Source: Piromyces finnis (lineage: Eukaryota; Neocallimastigomycota; Neocallimastigomycetes; Neocallimastigales; Neocallimastigaceae). Taken from it: a DNA stretch of 64,000 bases. The stretch is from positions 186,001-250,000 of the forward strand of contig MCFH01000062.1 in assembly GCA_002104945.1 (NCBI GenBank). The letters are read 5' to 3'. This document shows, piece after piece, positions 43,621 through 54,536 of the stretch (the stretch's first letter is position 1; each line of letters begins with the position of its first letter). A model generated the notes under the pieces. It was not told the DNA's origin. It ran no database searches and saw only the letters and a program-made list of their open reading frames with translations. The position numbers and the translations under genes were made by a program.

Positions 43621-46600
43621 TCATGGAACAAAATTATGATCTCCATTGGTTGCGCTGGCCCTCCTGGCCTGTCTTACTGTTTCTTCAGCATTGACGCTCT
43701 TGGATGTTGCTTCAAACCTTTTGAACATTGACCATTGCTGGCCAATAGCAAAAGGCATGATTTTGGTTAGAAGTTCCGCGGTTACCGTCAAGAATGGTGT
43801 TCCTTCATTAGTACCAGATTGAATCTGACGCTTACAAAGTTCTTTCCATTCCCTTGAATTGTAATTAATATTGTTAAAACTTCTTCCCCCAAGAAGGAAT
43901 TTAAATATTTTACTGCACACACTAGAATAATCATACACATTAATATTCACCGGATTATTAGAACTATTACTATCATTAACTAAATTACTATCTAAATTAG
44001 AATTATTATCTTCACTATTGCTATCATTACTAATATTATTATTTCTATTATTGTTATTATTACTATTGTTACTATTACTATTGTTACTATTACTATTGTT
44101 ATTACTACTATTGTTACTATTACTATTAATGTTATTACTATCTCTACTGATATTAACATTTTCATTATTATTGATAGGACTATTGGAATTACGTTGACTG
44201 AAAAAATTTAATAGCTGGACTATGGAATCATAATGTTTAATACGGATATCTCTAAATGTTGGACAATCTAATAACCAATGTTTAATACTTTGATCTCCAC
44301 ACTTGCAACATGGACAGTAGTTAGGACAAACTGGATCAACAAATTTGGCAGCTTTGGCAACTCTAGCATCCAACTTGTATCCGCTTCTTGCTTTCAATAG
44401 CCAGTAGAAGCCATAGGCAAACTCTGGGTACTCATAACATAATTTAATAAAATCTTTAGTTTCAATAAATTTATTATCATCATAATATTGCGCTTTGATT
44501 GAATTCCCTTTGAGATCTTTCCAATAAAAGTTTTTAACTGCTTTAACATCTCCATGTTTCTTTAATTTTTTATCAAGTGTCCTACTTGATTTGCACCACA
44601 TGTATTTTCTAAATTTAGGAATGTAATTGACGATGTGTGAGATAATACAATTCGAGTTTTTCCATTTGTTAAAACATCTAACCTGAGCTAACGCACATTT
44701 GGCTGACAATGGAGGAATATTCAAATCTTTTGAAATAGAGTATAAAGATATAAACGATACAGCTTTATGAACTCCGGCAACCCATCGTATTCCTTTGTTA
44801 ACATGCTTCTGAGCAATCCTAGACCTAGCTTTGTTGGATCCAAGTAATGGTGCAAAGTATGAAACTCTGCTAATCACTTGTGAGTTAAGTACTAGTTTTT
44901 TGAAAGGAATAGGAATATTAGGATTTCTTAAGAATTTACTGACTGAGAAAAGCCCTTTCAAAACCTTGTTATTAAGAGCTTTAATTACTGGTTTAAGGGA
45001 CAGATTCTTATCAAATGGAACACCAAGATAAGTATAACAATCAGTAGTTGGAATGGGTTGTCCTGCTAAGTAAAATGTTGGATCTCTCTTGTTCTGATTT
45101 TCTATTGATTCAGGACGAATCACCATCGTTGAACATTTCTGGATACCAAATTCCATTTCATTATACAATGCCCATTCATTAACTCTTCTAAGCATCTTTT
45201 TTAAGCATCCTCTTGTTGGAGCACAAATAACTATATCATCTGCAAAAAGTCCACCACAGCATCGAGTGTCACCTAAACTGACTCCTAGATCTTCGCACTC
45301 TCTAAATATATCATTAATAAAGAGATTAAAGAGAATAGGAGAAAGAGGGCAACCTTGACGGACTCCTTTCTTCACATCAAAAGATTTCGAGAATTGTCCA
45401 TCTAATTTGACATTAGCCTTAGATGTTAAATATAAATTTTTGATAAATTGTAGACTCTTACCTCGGATTCCTAAACAATCTAATTTATGGAGAATATTAC
45501 CGATTGGGACTGAATCGTATGCTTTCCTGAGATCTAAAAAGGCCAAATATGTCTCTTTATTATCTAATTGACGTCTACGGCATATTTCTTGGATTGAAAT
45601 GAAAAGACTAATACTTTCTTCCTTTTTTCGAAAACCAAATTGTTCAGGTCTAATGAAATTATTCTTTAAACCATATTCTGAGATTCTAGTGGTGACAATT
45701 TTGGAAATCAACTTAATACCATTATTGATAAGTGATATACCTCGATAGTTATCACAATCTGTCAAATCTCCCTTCTTAGGAATGGAAACAATACTGGATT
45801 CATTCCATGAGTTGGGGAAATCTCCATCCCAAATACGGTTGAATAATTTAAGAATAAAATTTAAACCATGAGCATCATTATCTGAAGTAGTATTACCAGA
45901 AGAATTATTATCTGTAGCATTATTAGAATCATTACTTGATGGAACTAATGCTTTGTAAAATTCAATTGGAATACCATCCGGACCTGATGCTTTATAATTT
46001 GGAGTAGAGAGGATAGCTGACTTGACTTCATCAATACTAATATCTTGGTTGATATCCCACTCATCAAGCATAGGAAGTGAAAAACGTTTATTCGTTGGTT
46101 CTTCATACCAATGCTCCAAATCAAGACTTACACCACTTGGGTCTGATGCAAGATTTTCGAAATGATCATGCCACACATCTAGTTGTTCTTCCGTAGCAAC
46201 AACTAATTCTCCATTTTTATCTTTAATTGGTTGAGCAATAAAGAAAGAATCTTTTCCAATTTTTGCAGTTTTCTTGATCCATTTCCAGGCCTTCTTAGGA
46301 TTATGACTCTTCATATACTCACATCCTGTTTTAATCCAATGAAGATATTCTTGCTTCCTAAATTCATTACATCTTTTGTGGATGTAATCAATGAGCTTAC
46401 GGTAGATTTTAATTCTTTTAATAAATTCATCTATATCATAAATTCTTTCTTTTTTAAATCTCTTATACAACTTCATTTTGATATTTTGAAGATTAAAAAT
46501 TTGTTGTGAAATATGAAATGAAGACTTTATAACATTATTTGCTGAAGTAATACTGAGCTCGTCTGCAATTGAAAAAGCAGTTGAAGTAAACTCTTTGGAA

Positions 46601-48144
46601 AGTTCATCTGTAGAAACATTAGGATCGTTGGATTTTGCTGAAAGTATTTGGAATTTATTATGACTGAGAATAGATTCCTTTTCCTCAATACATTTTAATC
46701 TATTCCATTTCAGAATTTTCTTAGGAACATTAAAGTCATTAGAAAAATCTTCCATAGGAATAATTTTACCATTAATAAGAAGTGGCTTATGATCTGATAC
46801 AGGATAAAAATTATTTATAAATGATCCTGAGTGAATAAGATCTTTCACCTTCGAATTGATAAGAGCATGGTCAATGTCGGAAGATTGATCACCTCGAGTC
46901 CAAGAGATAGTAGACCCTCTAAGCGGAAGAATTTCCCAATCTCCTAATCCATTAGTTGATAACCAGTTGGATAATTTTACTTTAGACATATTAAAATCAC
47001 CAACAAGAATCGATGGATGGGATGAATGAGTTTGTAACCACAAGCGAACTTCTAACTTTGCATGATCAACATAGATGTTGTGATGACTATGAGGCATATA
47101 AACATTACCAATCGAGCATTTGAATCTATTCCAGAGACTAAAAGTATAAATAGAAATAATATACTTTCCAGAGAAGTTTTCAAGTGAAGCTTGACACGAA
47201 TTGTGAAAACCTAAATATAAACCTCTCATTCCCGGAACTGATTCGTCAGCTTTCTTGAAAAAGTGTCTATAGTTTCGCAAAGTAACACGACAAGGATAAT
47301 CTGTATTCGATCCAGAACCATTACCAGTTTCTTGGAAACATAAAAATAATGGTTTGAAAATAGCTGTGAAATAGCTAATACTATCTCTCTTTTCATGATT
47401 CCACCCATTGGTGTTCCAACTAAGACAAAAAGAAAAGTTATCAGGCTTGTTGGATGAGGAAGAATCGTTGCTATTATTATTATTATTAAAGTCATCGTTA
47501 TTAATGGATGATGCATCAGAGGAATAAGTAGAACTATTACTAGATGGCTGTGAAACTGAAGAACTATCAACTATTGAACTGTTATCAGAGTTGATAGAAC
47601 TATTAGAATTAATTGTTGAATGTTGAGATTGAAATTGTGTTTGCTGTAGATCTGGAATATTTTCATGATGGGAAACTTGTTGAAGATCTTGTTGAAGATC
47701 TTGTTGAAGATCGGATTGTTGATGAGATTGTTGAACTGATTGTTGAAATGATTGTTGAATAGAATGTTGATGTTTATTAGAAACTAAAATTTTACGTTTG
47801 AGAGTGGAAAAAGTGTATTTGTGATTCCTTCTACTACGAGCTGAAAAGGAAATTGAGGAAACTGAAAGTTTCTTCTTTAACATGTGTAAGATTTTAATAC
47901 AATCTTTTGATGAACCATGAACCTTGACTAAGAAAAAGTGATCATTGAAAGTCTGAAAATATTTAACACTAATAACTGAATTAAATTTATCTTCTAGAAT
48001 AACCTCGAGTTTTTCCCATAGCATATTTACTGACCATGATCGAATACCACGGATAAAGAAGGAGCGAATATCATCTAAGGGGATACCATAAGACCGGGTA
48101 CCACGTCTGATATAATTCTTGTCTTTAATATAAAGGACTGACAT
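43621..48144 (-). CDS. LINE ORF: apurinic-type endonuclease and reverse transcriptase
   Basis: 1,507 codons without interruption. Residues 1-120 are basic and may form an RNA-binding fold (SVISVKYFQTFNDHFFLVKVHG). A Gln-rich stretch (about 126-175) and a Ser/Asn-rich stretch (about 175-233) follow. The endonuclease/exonuclease/phosphatase domain spans about 235-460 (FCLSWNTNGWN, QETGNGS, VGDFNMS, SDIDHALI, SDHKPLLING). The reverse transcriptase spans about 720-1010 (SIPKKGDLTDCDNYRGISLI, FLDLRKAYDSVP, KGVRQGCPLSPILFNLFIND, catalytic FADDIVI about 969). A C-terminal Cys/His cluster (CPCCKCGDQSIKHWLLDC) lies near 1270-1290, then a polyasparagine/serine tract. Family knowledge: target-primed reverse transcription. 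All core motifs are present, so it may be active. Confidence 0.95.
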   Translation of the reverse strand: MSVLYIKDKNYIRRGTRSYGIPLDDIRSFFIRGIRSWSVNMLWEKLEVILEDKFNSVISVKYFQTFNDHFFLVKVHGSSKDCIKILHMLKKKLSVSSISFSARSRRNHKYTFSTLKRKILVSNKHQHSIQQSFQQSVQQSHQQSDLQQDLQQDLQQVSHHENIPDLQQTQFQSQHSTINSNSSINSDNSSIVDSSSVSQPSSNSSTYSSDASSINNDDFNNNNNSNDSSSSNKPDNFSFCLSWNTNGWNHEKRDSISYFTAIFKPLFLCFQETGNGSGSNTDYPCRVTLRNYRHFFKKADESVPGMRGLYLGFHNSCQASLENFSGKYIISIYTFSLWNRFKCSIGNVYMPHSHHNIYVDHAKLEVRLWLQTHSSHPSILVGDFNMSKVKLSNWLSTNGLGDWEILPLRGSTISWTRGDQSSDIDHALINSKVKDLIHSGSFINNFYPVSDHKPLLINGKIIPMEDFSNDFNVPKKILKWNRLKCIEEKESILSHNKFQILSAKSNDPNVSTDELSKEFTSTAFSIADELSITSANNVIKSSFHISQQIFNLQNIKMKLYKRFKKERIYDIDEFIKRIKIYRKLIDYIHKRCNEFRKQEYLHWIKTGCEYMKSHNPKKAWKWIKKTAKIGKDSFFIAQPIKDKNGELVVATEEQLDVWHDHFENLASDPSGVSLDLEHWYEEPTNKRFSLPMLDEWDINQDISIDEVKSAILSTPNYKASGPDGIPIEFYKALVPSSNDSNNATDNNSSGNTTSDNDAHGLNFILKLFNRIWDGDFPNSWNESSIVSIPKKGDLTDCDNYRGISLINNGIKLISKIVTTRISEYGLKNNFIRPEQFGFRKKEESISLFISIQEICRRRQLDNKETYLAFLDLRKAYDSVPIGNILHKLDCLGIRGKSLQFIKNLYLTSKANVKLDGQFSKSFDVKKGVRQGCPLSPILFNLFINDIFRECEDLGVSLGDTRCCGGLFADDIVICAPTRGCLKKMLRRVNEWALYNEMEFGIQKCSTMVIRPESIENQNKRDPTFYLAGQPIPTTDCYTYLGVPFDKNLSLKPVIKALNNKVLKGLFSVSKFLRNPNIPIPFKKLVLNSQVISRVSYFAPLLGSNKARSRIAQKHVNKGIRWVAGVHKAVSFISLYSISKDLNIPPLSAKCALAQVRCFNKWKNSNCIISHIVNYIPKFRKYMWCKSSRTLDKKLKKHGDVKAVKNFYWKDLKGNSIKAQYYDDNKFIETKDFIKLCYEYPEFAYGFYWLLKARSGYKLDARVAKAAKFVDPVCPNYCPCCKCGDQSIKHWLLDCPTFRDIRIKHYDSIVQLLNFFSQRNSNSPINNNENVNISRDSNNINSNSNNSSNNNSNSNNSNSNNSNNNNNRNNNISNDSNSEDNNSNLDSNLVNDSNSSNNPVNINVYDYSSVCSKIFKFLLGGRSFNNINYNSREWKELCKRQIQSGTNEGTPFLTVTAELLTKIMPFAIGQQWSMFKRFEATSKSVNAEETVRQARRASATNGDHNFVP

Positions 48145-48714
48145 GATAATAAATTCTAATTAAAAATATTGAATATAAAATAAATAAAAAATTGTTACGA
48201 TGCTTTGTTTAAAGTTTCTTTTTTTGAATTCTAGTTGTAAATTTTCTTTAAAAATTCTAGTTTTGGTTTGTTGTTAGTAAATTCGAATCGCTTTTTGACA
48301 CTAAACTTGTTTGACTTACTTTTCATTAAATATTTAAATTGGTAAAAAATTTGAATCAAGAATGTCGACACCAGAAAGCTTGTGAATAGTATTTTTACAT
48401 GATGTAGAGTGAATCAGTCTCTTACAAGAAACAATACAACAATAGCTACATGAATATAAAAATACAATGCAAATGCAAATGCTAAAGTTGACTACATTGG
48501 ATTCTTACAAGAGAAGAGTAGTACTACATGAATACATGAATAAAAGAAAAAAATACAGCAACAAAATGTATTACTCTTCTAATTAAATACTATACAAACT
48601 TACCTGAATATCAAACATTCAACTTATTCATCAAATATTTAATTCGATGAATAAAATGTTTTTTAATCGCTCAGTACCATGAGCTTAGTCCTAATAATTT
48701 TCCCTTAAAGACTA

Positions 48715-48960
48715 ACCAAGCATCCATTGCGCAATGCTTGGATTTAATTCTTTCTACTCTCTCAGTACCATGAGCATGAGTAGACCCCCTTGATAAACTC
48801 CATTATTAAATAAATGAAGGCACGTTTCCAAGAGGGCACCAAGCATCCATTGCGCAATACTTGGATTTAATTCTTTCTACTCTCTCAGTACCATGAGCAT
48901 GAGTAGACCCCCTTGAGAAACTACATTTATTAAATAAATGAAGGCACGTTCCCAAGAGGG
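48715..48960 (-). repeat. Two tandem 123-bp monomers at the LINE 5' end
   Basis: 48715-48837 and 48838-48960 are about 93% alike. Each contains CCAAGCATCCATTGCGCAAT followed by (G/A)CTTGG-like complement, forming a stem with 8-bp arms. CTACTC...GAGTAG pairing surrounds CTCAGTACCATGAGCATGAG, and a CCAAGAGGG end follows. A partial third copy of CTCAGTACCATGAGC occurs at 48670. Repeated 5' units of this sort serve as internal promoters in some LINEs (family knowledge); here that role is inferred. Confidence 0.8.
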
Positions 48961-49518
48961 AAGAAAAAAAAGAAAGGATATAATATATATAGTTTTTTCT
49001 TTTTTTAATTATATATATATTATAATTATATTTTTTTAGTTATAAAATTTGGTTATTAATCATAAATCATAACAATAATACATTTATAATATATTTATAC
49101 CCATTGATATATAACATATATTTAATAATTAATTATTAATTATTAAATAATATAAAGATAGATATTATATCTTTACACTTTTACTATAAAAAACTTTTTG
49201 TTATTTAAATTTAATAAGATATTTATTGATTATATTTATATTTTATAATAACTTATAAAATGAATTTAAATATATTTTTAAATTTATAAATAAATTTTAT
49301 AAACTAACGTTATGTTTAGTTTCTTTACACTATAAATATTCAATATTATTAAATTTTTTACATTCTTAGATGTTATTATTAGTTATTAAATTATAAAAAA
49401 AATATATTATTTAAATAAAATTAATTTATGATAGATTTATAAAATTCTATTTATATAATTTCATTTATCTTTTTCATTTGCTAATATAACTTTAGTTAGG
49501 TTCTACTACAGTTAGTTT
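48961..49518. other. A/T-rich intergenic DNA upstream of the LINE
   Basis: No gene or repeat of note beyond TATA-rich stretches at 48980-49030. The sequence abruptly becomes less structured at the LINE 5' border (48960), consistent with an insertion edge. Confidence 0.5.
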
Positions 49519-50152
49519 TTAATTTGAAGTAGAATTAGCTAAAGTAGAATTAGCTAAAGTAGAATCAGTTGAACCAGAATCAGTTGAACCAGAATCAGTT
49601 GAACCAGAATCAGTTGAACCAGAATCAGTTGAACCAGAATCAGTTGAACCAGAATCAGTTGAACCAGAATCAGTTGAACCAGAATCAGTTGAACCAGAAT
49701 CAGTTGAACCAGAATCAGTTGAACCAGAATCAGTTGAACCAGAATCAGTTGAACCAGAATCAGTTGAACCAGAATCAGTTGAACCAGAATCAGTTGAACC
49801 AGAATCTTCAGCTGTAGTAGTAGTTTCTACTGGAGTAGTAGTAGTAGTAGTTTCTACTGGAGTAGTAGTAGTAGTAGTAGTTTCTACTGGAGTAGTAGTA
49901 GTAGTAGTAGTTTCTACTGGAGTAGTAGTAGTAGTAGTTTCTACTGGAGTAGTAGTAGTAGTAGTAGTTTCTACTGGAGTAGTAGTAGTAGTAGTTCTAC
50001 TGGAGTAGTAGTAGTAGTAGTAGTTTCTACTGGAGTAGTAGTAGTAGTAGTAGTTTCTACTGGAGTAGTAGTAGTAGTAGTAGTAGTTTCTACTGGAGTA
50101 GTAGTAGTAGTAGTAGTAGTTTCTACTGGAGTAGTAGTAGTAGTAGTAGTTT
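49519..50152 (-). pseudogene. Out-of-frame continuation of the CBM18 stalk protein (Thr/Pro/Val and DSGST repeats)
   Basis: Downstream of the present stop at 50153, the minus strand continues the Thr/Pro/Val repeat and then enters about 16 copies of a 15-bp unit encoding Asp-Ser-Gly-Ser-Thr (49561-49806), ending in [15 protein letters not shown] and a TAA at 49519-49521. The frame of that TAA is two bases off the gene's frame. Exactly two repeat units, ending near 50180 and 49995, are one base short (GTTCTACTGG instead of GTTTCTACTGG). Those two losses explain the offset, so this is the original C-terminus or the frame is wrong only through base-calling. Confidence 0.7.
49561..49806 (-). repeat. 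15-bp minisatellite encoding DSGST
   Basis: About 16 near-perfect copies of CAGTTGAACCAGAAT on the + strand. On the minus strand one frame reads Asp-Ser-Gly-Ser-Thr repeatedly, a plausible O-glycosylated stalk. The + strand Asn-Gln-Leu reading is a shadow. Confidence 0.9.
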
Positions 50153-50840
50153 CTACTGGAGTAGTAGTAGTAGTAGTAGTTCTACTGGAGTAGTAGTAGT
50201 AGTAGTAGTTTCTACTGGAGTAGTAGTAGTAGTAGTAGTTTCTACTGGAGTAGTAGTAGTAGTAGTAGTTTCTACTGGAGTAGTAGTAGTAGTAGTAGTT
50301 TCTACTGGAGTAGTAGTAGTAGTAGTAGTTTCTACTGGAGTAGTAGTAGTAGTAGTAGTTTCTACTGGAGTAGTAGTAGTAGTAGTTCCTACTGGAGTAG
50401 TAGTAGTAGTAGTAGTTCCTACTGGAGTAGTAGTAGTAGTAGTAGTTTCTACTGGAGTAGTAGTAGTAGTAGTAGTTTCTACTGGAGTAGTAGTAGTAGT
50501 AGTAGTTTCTACTGGAGTAGTAGTAGTAGTAGTAGTTTCTACTGGAGTAGTAGTAGTAGTAGTTCCTACTGGAGTAGTAGTAGTAGTAGTAGTTTCTACT
50601 GGAGTAGTAGTAGTAGTAGTAGTTTCTACTGGAGTAGTAGTAGTAGTAGTAGTTTCTACTGGAGTAGTAGTAGTAGTAGTTTCTACTGGAGTAGTAGTAG
50701 TAGTAGTTCCTACTGGAGTAGTAGTAGTAGTAGTAGTTTCTACTGGAGTAGTAGTAGTAGTAGTAGTTTCTACTGGAGTAGTAGTAGTAGTAGTTCCTAC
50801 TGGAGTAGTAGTGGTAGTAGTTTGTACTGGAGTAGTAGTG
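49812..50840 (-). repeat. Thr/Pro/Val-encoding triplet-rich minisatellite
   Basis: Units of 27-33 bp consisting of a (GTA)n run plus GTTTCTACTGGA on the + strand. On the minus strand they encode Thr-Pro-Val-Glu (or Gly) followed by five to seven Thr. Unit length varies by whole triplets except at two units, which lost one T. Confidence 0.92.
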
Positions 50841-51733
50841 GTAGTTTCTGGTTCATCTCCACATTTTTCACCATATTTACTTTGACATCCAAGTTTAAAT
50901 GAACAGAAAGGACCAGTTCCACAATAACCTTTTCCACTACAACAATTACCAGTTGCACAAGATCCCTTATCTTCACCACATTTACAAACACCATATTCAA
51001 TTTGGCATCCCTTATTAGAATAACAAAATGCTGGAGTTCTTCCACAGTAACCCTTTTCACTACAGCAATTACTATCAGCACAAGATCCCTTACCTTCACC
51101 ACATTTACAAACACCATATTCAATTTGGCATCCCTTATTAGAATAACAAAATGTTGAAGTTCTTCCACAGTAACCCTTTTCACTACAGCAATTACCATCA
51201 GCACAAGATCCCTTACCTTCACCACATTTACAAACACCATATTCAATTTGGCATCCCTTATTAGAATAACAAAATGTTGAAGTTCTTCCACAGTAACCCT
51301 TTTCACTACAGCAATTACCATCAGCACAAGATCCCTTACCTTCACCACATTTACAAACACCATATTCAATTTGGCATCCCTTATTAGAATAACAAAATGT
51401 TGAAGTTCTTCCACAGTAACCCTTTTCACTACAGCAATTACCATCAGCACAAGATCCCTTACCTTCACCACATTTACAAACACCATATTCAATTTGGCAT
51501 CCCTTATTAGAATAACAAAATGATGGAGTTGTTCCACAATAACCTTTTTTGCTACAACATTGACCATCAGGACATTTTCCAAAATTTACACCGTTTACTA
51601 TACCACATCTTTGAACGTCTTCTCTTTTTTCTAAATTTTCACTTGAATTTTCAGTTAAAAATTCAGAAATTGAAAATGCAAATACTGTATATGAAAGTGT
51701 TATTATTAAACTAAACAATATAAATATTTTCAT
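50153..51733 (-). CDS. Secreted multi-CBM18 (hevein-like) chitin-binding protein with Thr-rich stalk
   Basis: 526 codons. Signal peptide about 1-19 (MKIFILFSLIITLSYTVFA) and a Lys-Arg site (LEKRED) at about 36-38. Six hevein-like modules follow from about 43 to 290, each with eight cysteines (pattern CG...C..G.CCS..GYCG....FC...GCQ.EYG.C). Modules 2-5 are near-identical 41-residue (123-bp) tandem copies, so the array expanded recently; modules 1 and 6 are more diverged. About 220 residues of Thr/Pro/Val/Glu repeats form a probably O-glycosylated stalk. The present frame ends in an out-of-place Leu run (ELLLLLLLQ), the sign of a one-base loss in the repeat. Family knowledge: CBM18 binds chitin. 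The inferred role is cell-wall association or shielding of chitin. Confidence 0.9.
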   Translation of the reverse strand: MKIFILFSLIITLSYTVFAFSISEFLTENSSENLEKREDVQRCGIVNGVNFGKCPDGQCCSKKGYCGTTPSFCYSNKGCQIEYGVCKCGEGKGSCADGNCCSEKGYCGRTSTFCYSNKGCQIEYGVCKCGEGKGSCADGNCCSEKGYCGRTSTFCYSNKGCQIEYGVCKCGEGKGSCADGNCCSEKGYCGRTSTFCYSNKGCQIEYGVCKCGEGKGSCADSNCCSEKGYCGRTPAFCYSNKGCQIEYGVCKCGEDKGSCATGNCCSGKGYCGTGPFCSFKLGCQSKYGEKCGDEPETTTTTPVQTTTTTTPVGTTTTTTPVETTTTTTTPVETTTTTTTPVGTTTTTTPVETTTTTTPVETTTTTTTPVETTTTTTTPVETTTTTTTPVGTTTTTTPVETTTTTTTPVETTTTTTTPVETTTTTTTPVETTTTTTTPVGTTTTTTTPVGTTTTTTPVETTTTTTTPVETTTTTTTPVETTTTTTTPVETTTTTTTPVETTTTTTTPVETTTTTTTPVELLLLLLLQ

Positions 51734-53656
51734 TCTAAATAATATTTTTTTATAAAACTTGCTAAATCAAAAAATAAATATTATAAATTAATTAAAGTAA
51801 TAGATTAATGAAAAAAAAATAATAGACTGATTGAAAAAAAAAAATAAAAAGTAAAATTTTTTATACTAATTTAGTAAATTAAGCTTTCTTTTCTTCCCAA
51901 TATATTATATTATATTATTAATAGATTTTAATAATGATTAAAATAGTACAGCCACATGAAATAGTACAATAAGTTCATTTAATATATACCATAAAATCTT
52001 TTTTTTTATATAAGAAAAAAAAACGTTTAAACATAATATTTGAAATAAAAAAAATTCATATTAGTTTAATTATTATTTACTTTTTTATATTTTAATAATT
52101 TTTGATTGGAATCATTTGCAATATCTTTGACTACACTTTGTTTTTAATACTGTAAAACGAATTATTAAATTTTTAGATAATTACATTGTTCTATACATTT
52201 CCACATTCATTCATATTTTTTTTATATAATAAAAATATTTTACTATAAAATTAAAAAAATTAAACTAATTTTTTTTTTTATTTTCCTTTCACTAATCATA
52301 TTTTTATATTTCTCTTTATGATCCAAATGTTAAAATTATAATATAGCCATTTACATTTACAATTAAAGATTTTAATCTATATTATATTATATTATATTAT
52401 TTTTCTTTCTATACTTTACTATTATCGATAATGGTTGTTATTAAACACATTTCTTTGTATATGAACTTATTATTTTTTAGATATTTTTCGTTTTAATTCA
52501 ACCAAATTATTGCAAATAGTTCCATGTTTTATTGTATTACAAACCAAAAATTGTAAATATAAAAATTTAATTAAATTTTATTTAAATTAAAAATTTATTA
52601 ATTTCCAATAAAACTTTTTAAATTTTTAAATGACAATAAATTGTGAATTAAAATAAACTATTTATTAGAATACACTAATGAATATATTAATGATGAAAAT
52701 AATATAAGATGAATTTGATATAAAAAAAAATTTATCAAATTTTATGTATGGTATGTTCATCATTCCTTCATATATAATAATAATATAACATTAATATACT
52801 CGATTATTAAGTTAGTCATCCGAAAAATTACTATAATTGGATATAATGAATGTAATATTCATTCTTTAATGTAAAAAAGATGAAGTACTGAAATATGAAA
52901 TGTTCAATGAAAATAAAGTTAAAGTAAATCTTTATTACTAAAGATTTTCAAATAATTAAAATAATTATCTAAATTCTTTTAAAAGTTGTATTTAATTCTT
53001 TAATTCAAATATAATCATGTATTTTTCAACTTTTTCATATTAACCATATTTAAATTCTTTGAATGTAAGATTTTCAATTGTTGATTATTTTTATCTTTTT
53101 TTTTCTAGATATTACAAGTATGAAAATTAATTAATATTTTAATATATGAGTTTTTAATATGTTAAAATAATATTTAATTTTTCAATATTTTTTTTTTTTT
53201 TTTTTTTAATGGCATCAAATATTTTAAACTTAATTTTTCAATAAATCTAAATTTATTATTTCATTTACCAATAATATATTTGTTTTTTCCATTTATTTTT
53301 AGGATATATTCATTTAAAACTAAGTAAAAATTAAAAATATACATAATATACATAATAAATTTTATATCATTTAATTAAAACTATATACTTTTTTAAAAAA
53401 AAAATTAAAACTATTTTTCCAAGAATAATAAAATAATAATATATAATGAGATTTGGTTTAAAATGATATTAATGTATATAAAAATATTAATAATAAAGTT
53501 AAAATAATTTAAAATAAAATTTGTAATTGTAGGATTTAAATAAAATAAAATAAAATAAAATGTTTAGTATATTTATATTTACATTATAAATTGATTAAAT
53601 TCAGTTATTAAAATATTTTTTTATTTTTTAAATATAAACAATAAAAGCTTTAATAC
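51734..53656. other. Intergenic region with a minimal LINE tail
   Basis: About 1.9 kb of A/T-rich DNA with no supported gene. 53187-53231 is a poly(T) run followed by AATGGCATCAAATATTTTAAAC, the reverse complement of the LINE 3' terminus plus poly(A): an extremely 5'-truncated LINE insertion of about 25 bp in minus orientation. TTATA repeats lie near 52380. Confidence 0.6.
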
Positions 53657-53873
53657 TGTTAGAATATGTGAAACGTTATGTCACATGTATTCAAATGTAT
53701 TGAAATGTATTAAAACGTATTTGTATATATTGTATTTGATTATATGTTTAAGCCACAATGTAAATGTATAAATACATGTAGTTTTAGAAGAATGTAACGC
53801 AAGTAGTTCTTTATCATAAAATATATTAATAAAGTTGACATAATTATAAACCTAAATTAAACAACTCTTAATA
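53657..53873 (+). repeat. 5' LTR of the Copia-type element
   Basis: It begins TGTTAGAATATGTG and ends CTCTTAATA, preceded by AATAC. It is the same as 58263-58479 throughout. The TATAAATAC stretch about 120 bp in could act as a promoter. The terminus is TG...TA rather than the usual TG...CA; the boundary is set by the target duplication. Confidence 0.88.
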
Positions 53874-54536
53874 GATTAAGAGTCTCAATGACTCTCATGA
53901 GAGAATATCAATGACTCTCATTGACTCTCAGATGATTCTCTGAAAGATGAATCAAACCGCCGGACACATTATGTCATAGGAGAAAACTATTGGAAACCCT
54001 AATCCCTACAATATAAGTTTTAATTGAAAATTATGAAATTTAGAGATCTAAAACTTTGAAATCTTGAAATCTCAAAAACTAAGTCACAAAATTGCCTAAT
54101 TAACAATACTGACTATATAGCGAAAGAAAACTCCGTCCAAGAAACATGGAACATTGATAATATTATACTTTAGACATAAATTAATTTATACTAAATAAAA
54201 TAATTTAGATTTAGATCTTAAATTTAAGAATAAACAAACATTTAAATTTAAAAATTAAAATTTATAATTTAAATTTAAGAACAATTGAAATTCAGAAATT
54301 TAAGTTGAAATTTAAAATTTAAAATAAATAAATTTATCCATTTTTAAAAGTAATTTAAATTTTAAACTAAACAATATGTTTATATTAGAAATAATAGAAT
54401 TTCATTCTCAACTTACTTTATTCACCACAAATAGTATAAATTAGCTAATAAAATCCAAAATTTTATTTTATATAATTATTTACAATTGAGTTATTAAATT
54501 TCATCAAATATATTAATATTATAAATACTCCAAAGA
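53874..54536 (+). other. 5' interior of the Copia-type element
   Basis: Begins with repeated ATGACTCTCAT-like units (53888-53935). I could not match a primer-binding site to a tRNA. Around 54050-54160 there is a short interrupted translation (DYIAKENSVQETWN) that resembles a Copia Gag segment, but it is too short to be sure. The rest is A/T-rich and should contain the promoter of the gene at 54537. Confidence 0.45.

Larger units (their letters stand above)
43374..48960 (-). mobile_element. Full-length LINE (non-LTR retrotransposon)
   Basis: The element reads leftward: tandem 5' monomers (48715-48960), a 5' leader, one long reading frame (48144-43621), then a 3' UTR ending in TTTGATACTGT followed by A's (43374-43384 on the minus strand). 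The last ~75 bp recur as isolated tails at 22799, 33045 and 53187, each followed by A's, which marks the true 3' end. I could not define a target-site duplication. Confidence 0.85.

Noticed and set aside
49561-49806. CRISPR-like regular repeats.
   Set aside because: Units are contiguous 15-mers without spacers and are part of a coding minisatellite.
49569-49817. Plus-strand Asn-Gln-Leu repeat frame of 82 codons.
   Set aside because: It is the complement of the DSGST-encoding minisatellite of the CBM18 protein.
50797-51582. Second long minus-strand frame across the CBM18 modules.
   Set aside because: It is an alternative-frame shadow caused by the 123-bp tandem repeats; it lacks cysteine patterns and a signal peptide.
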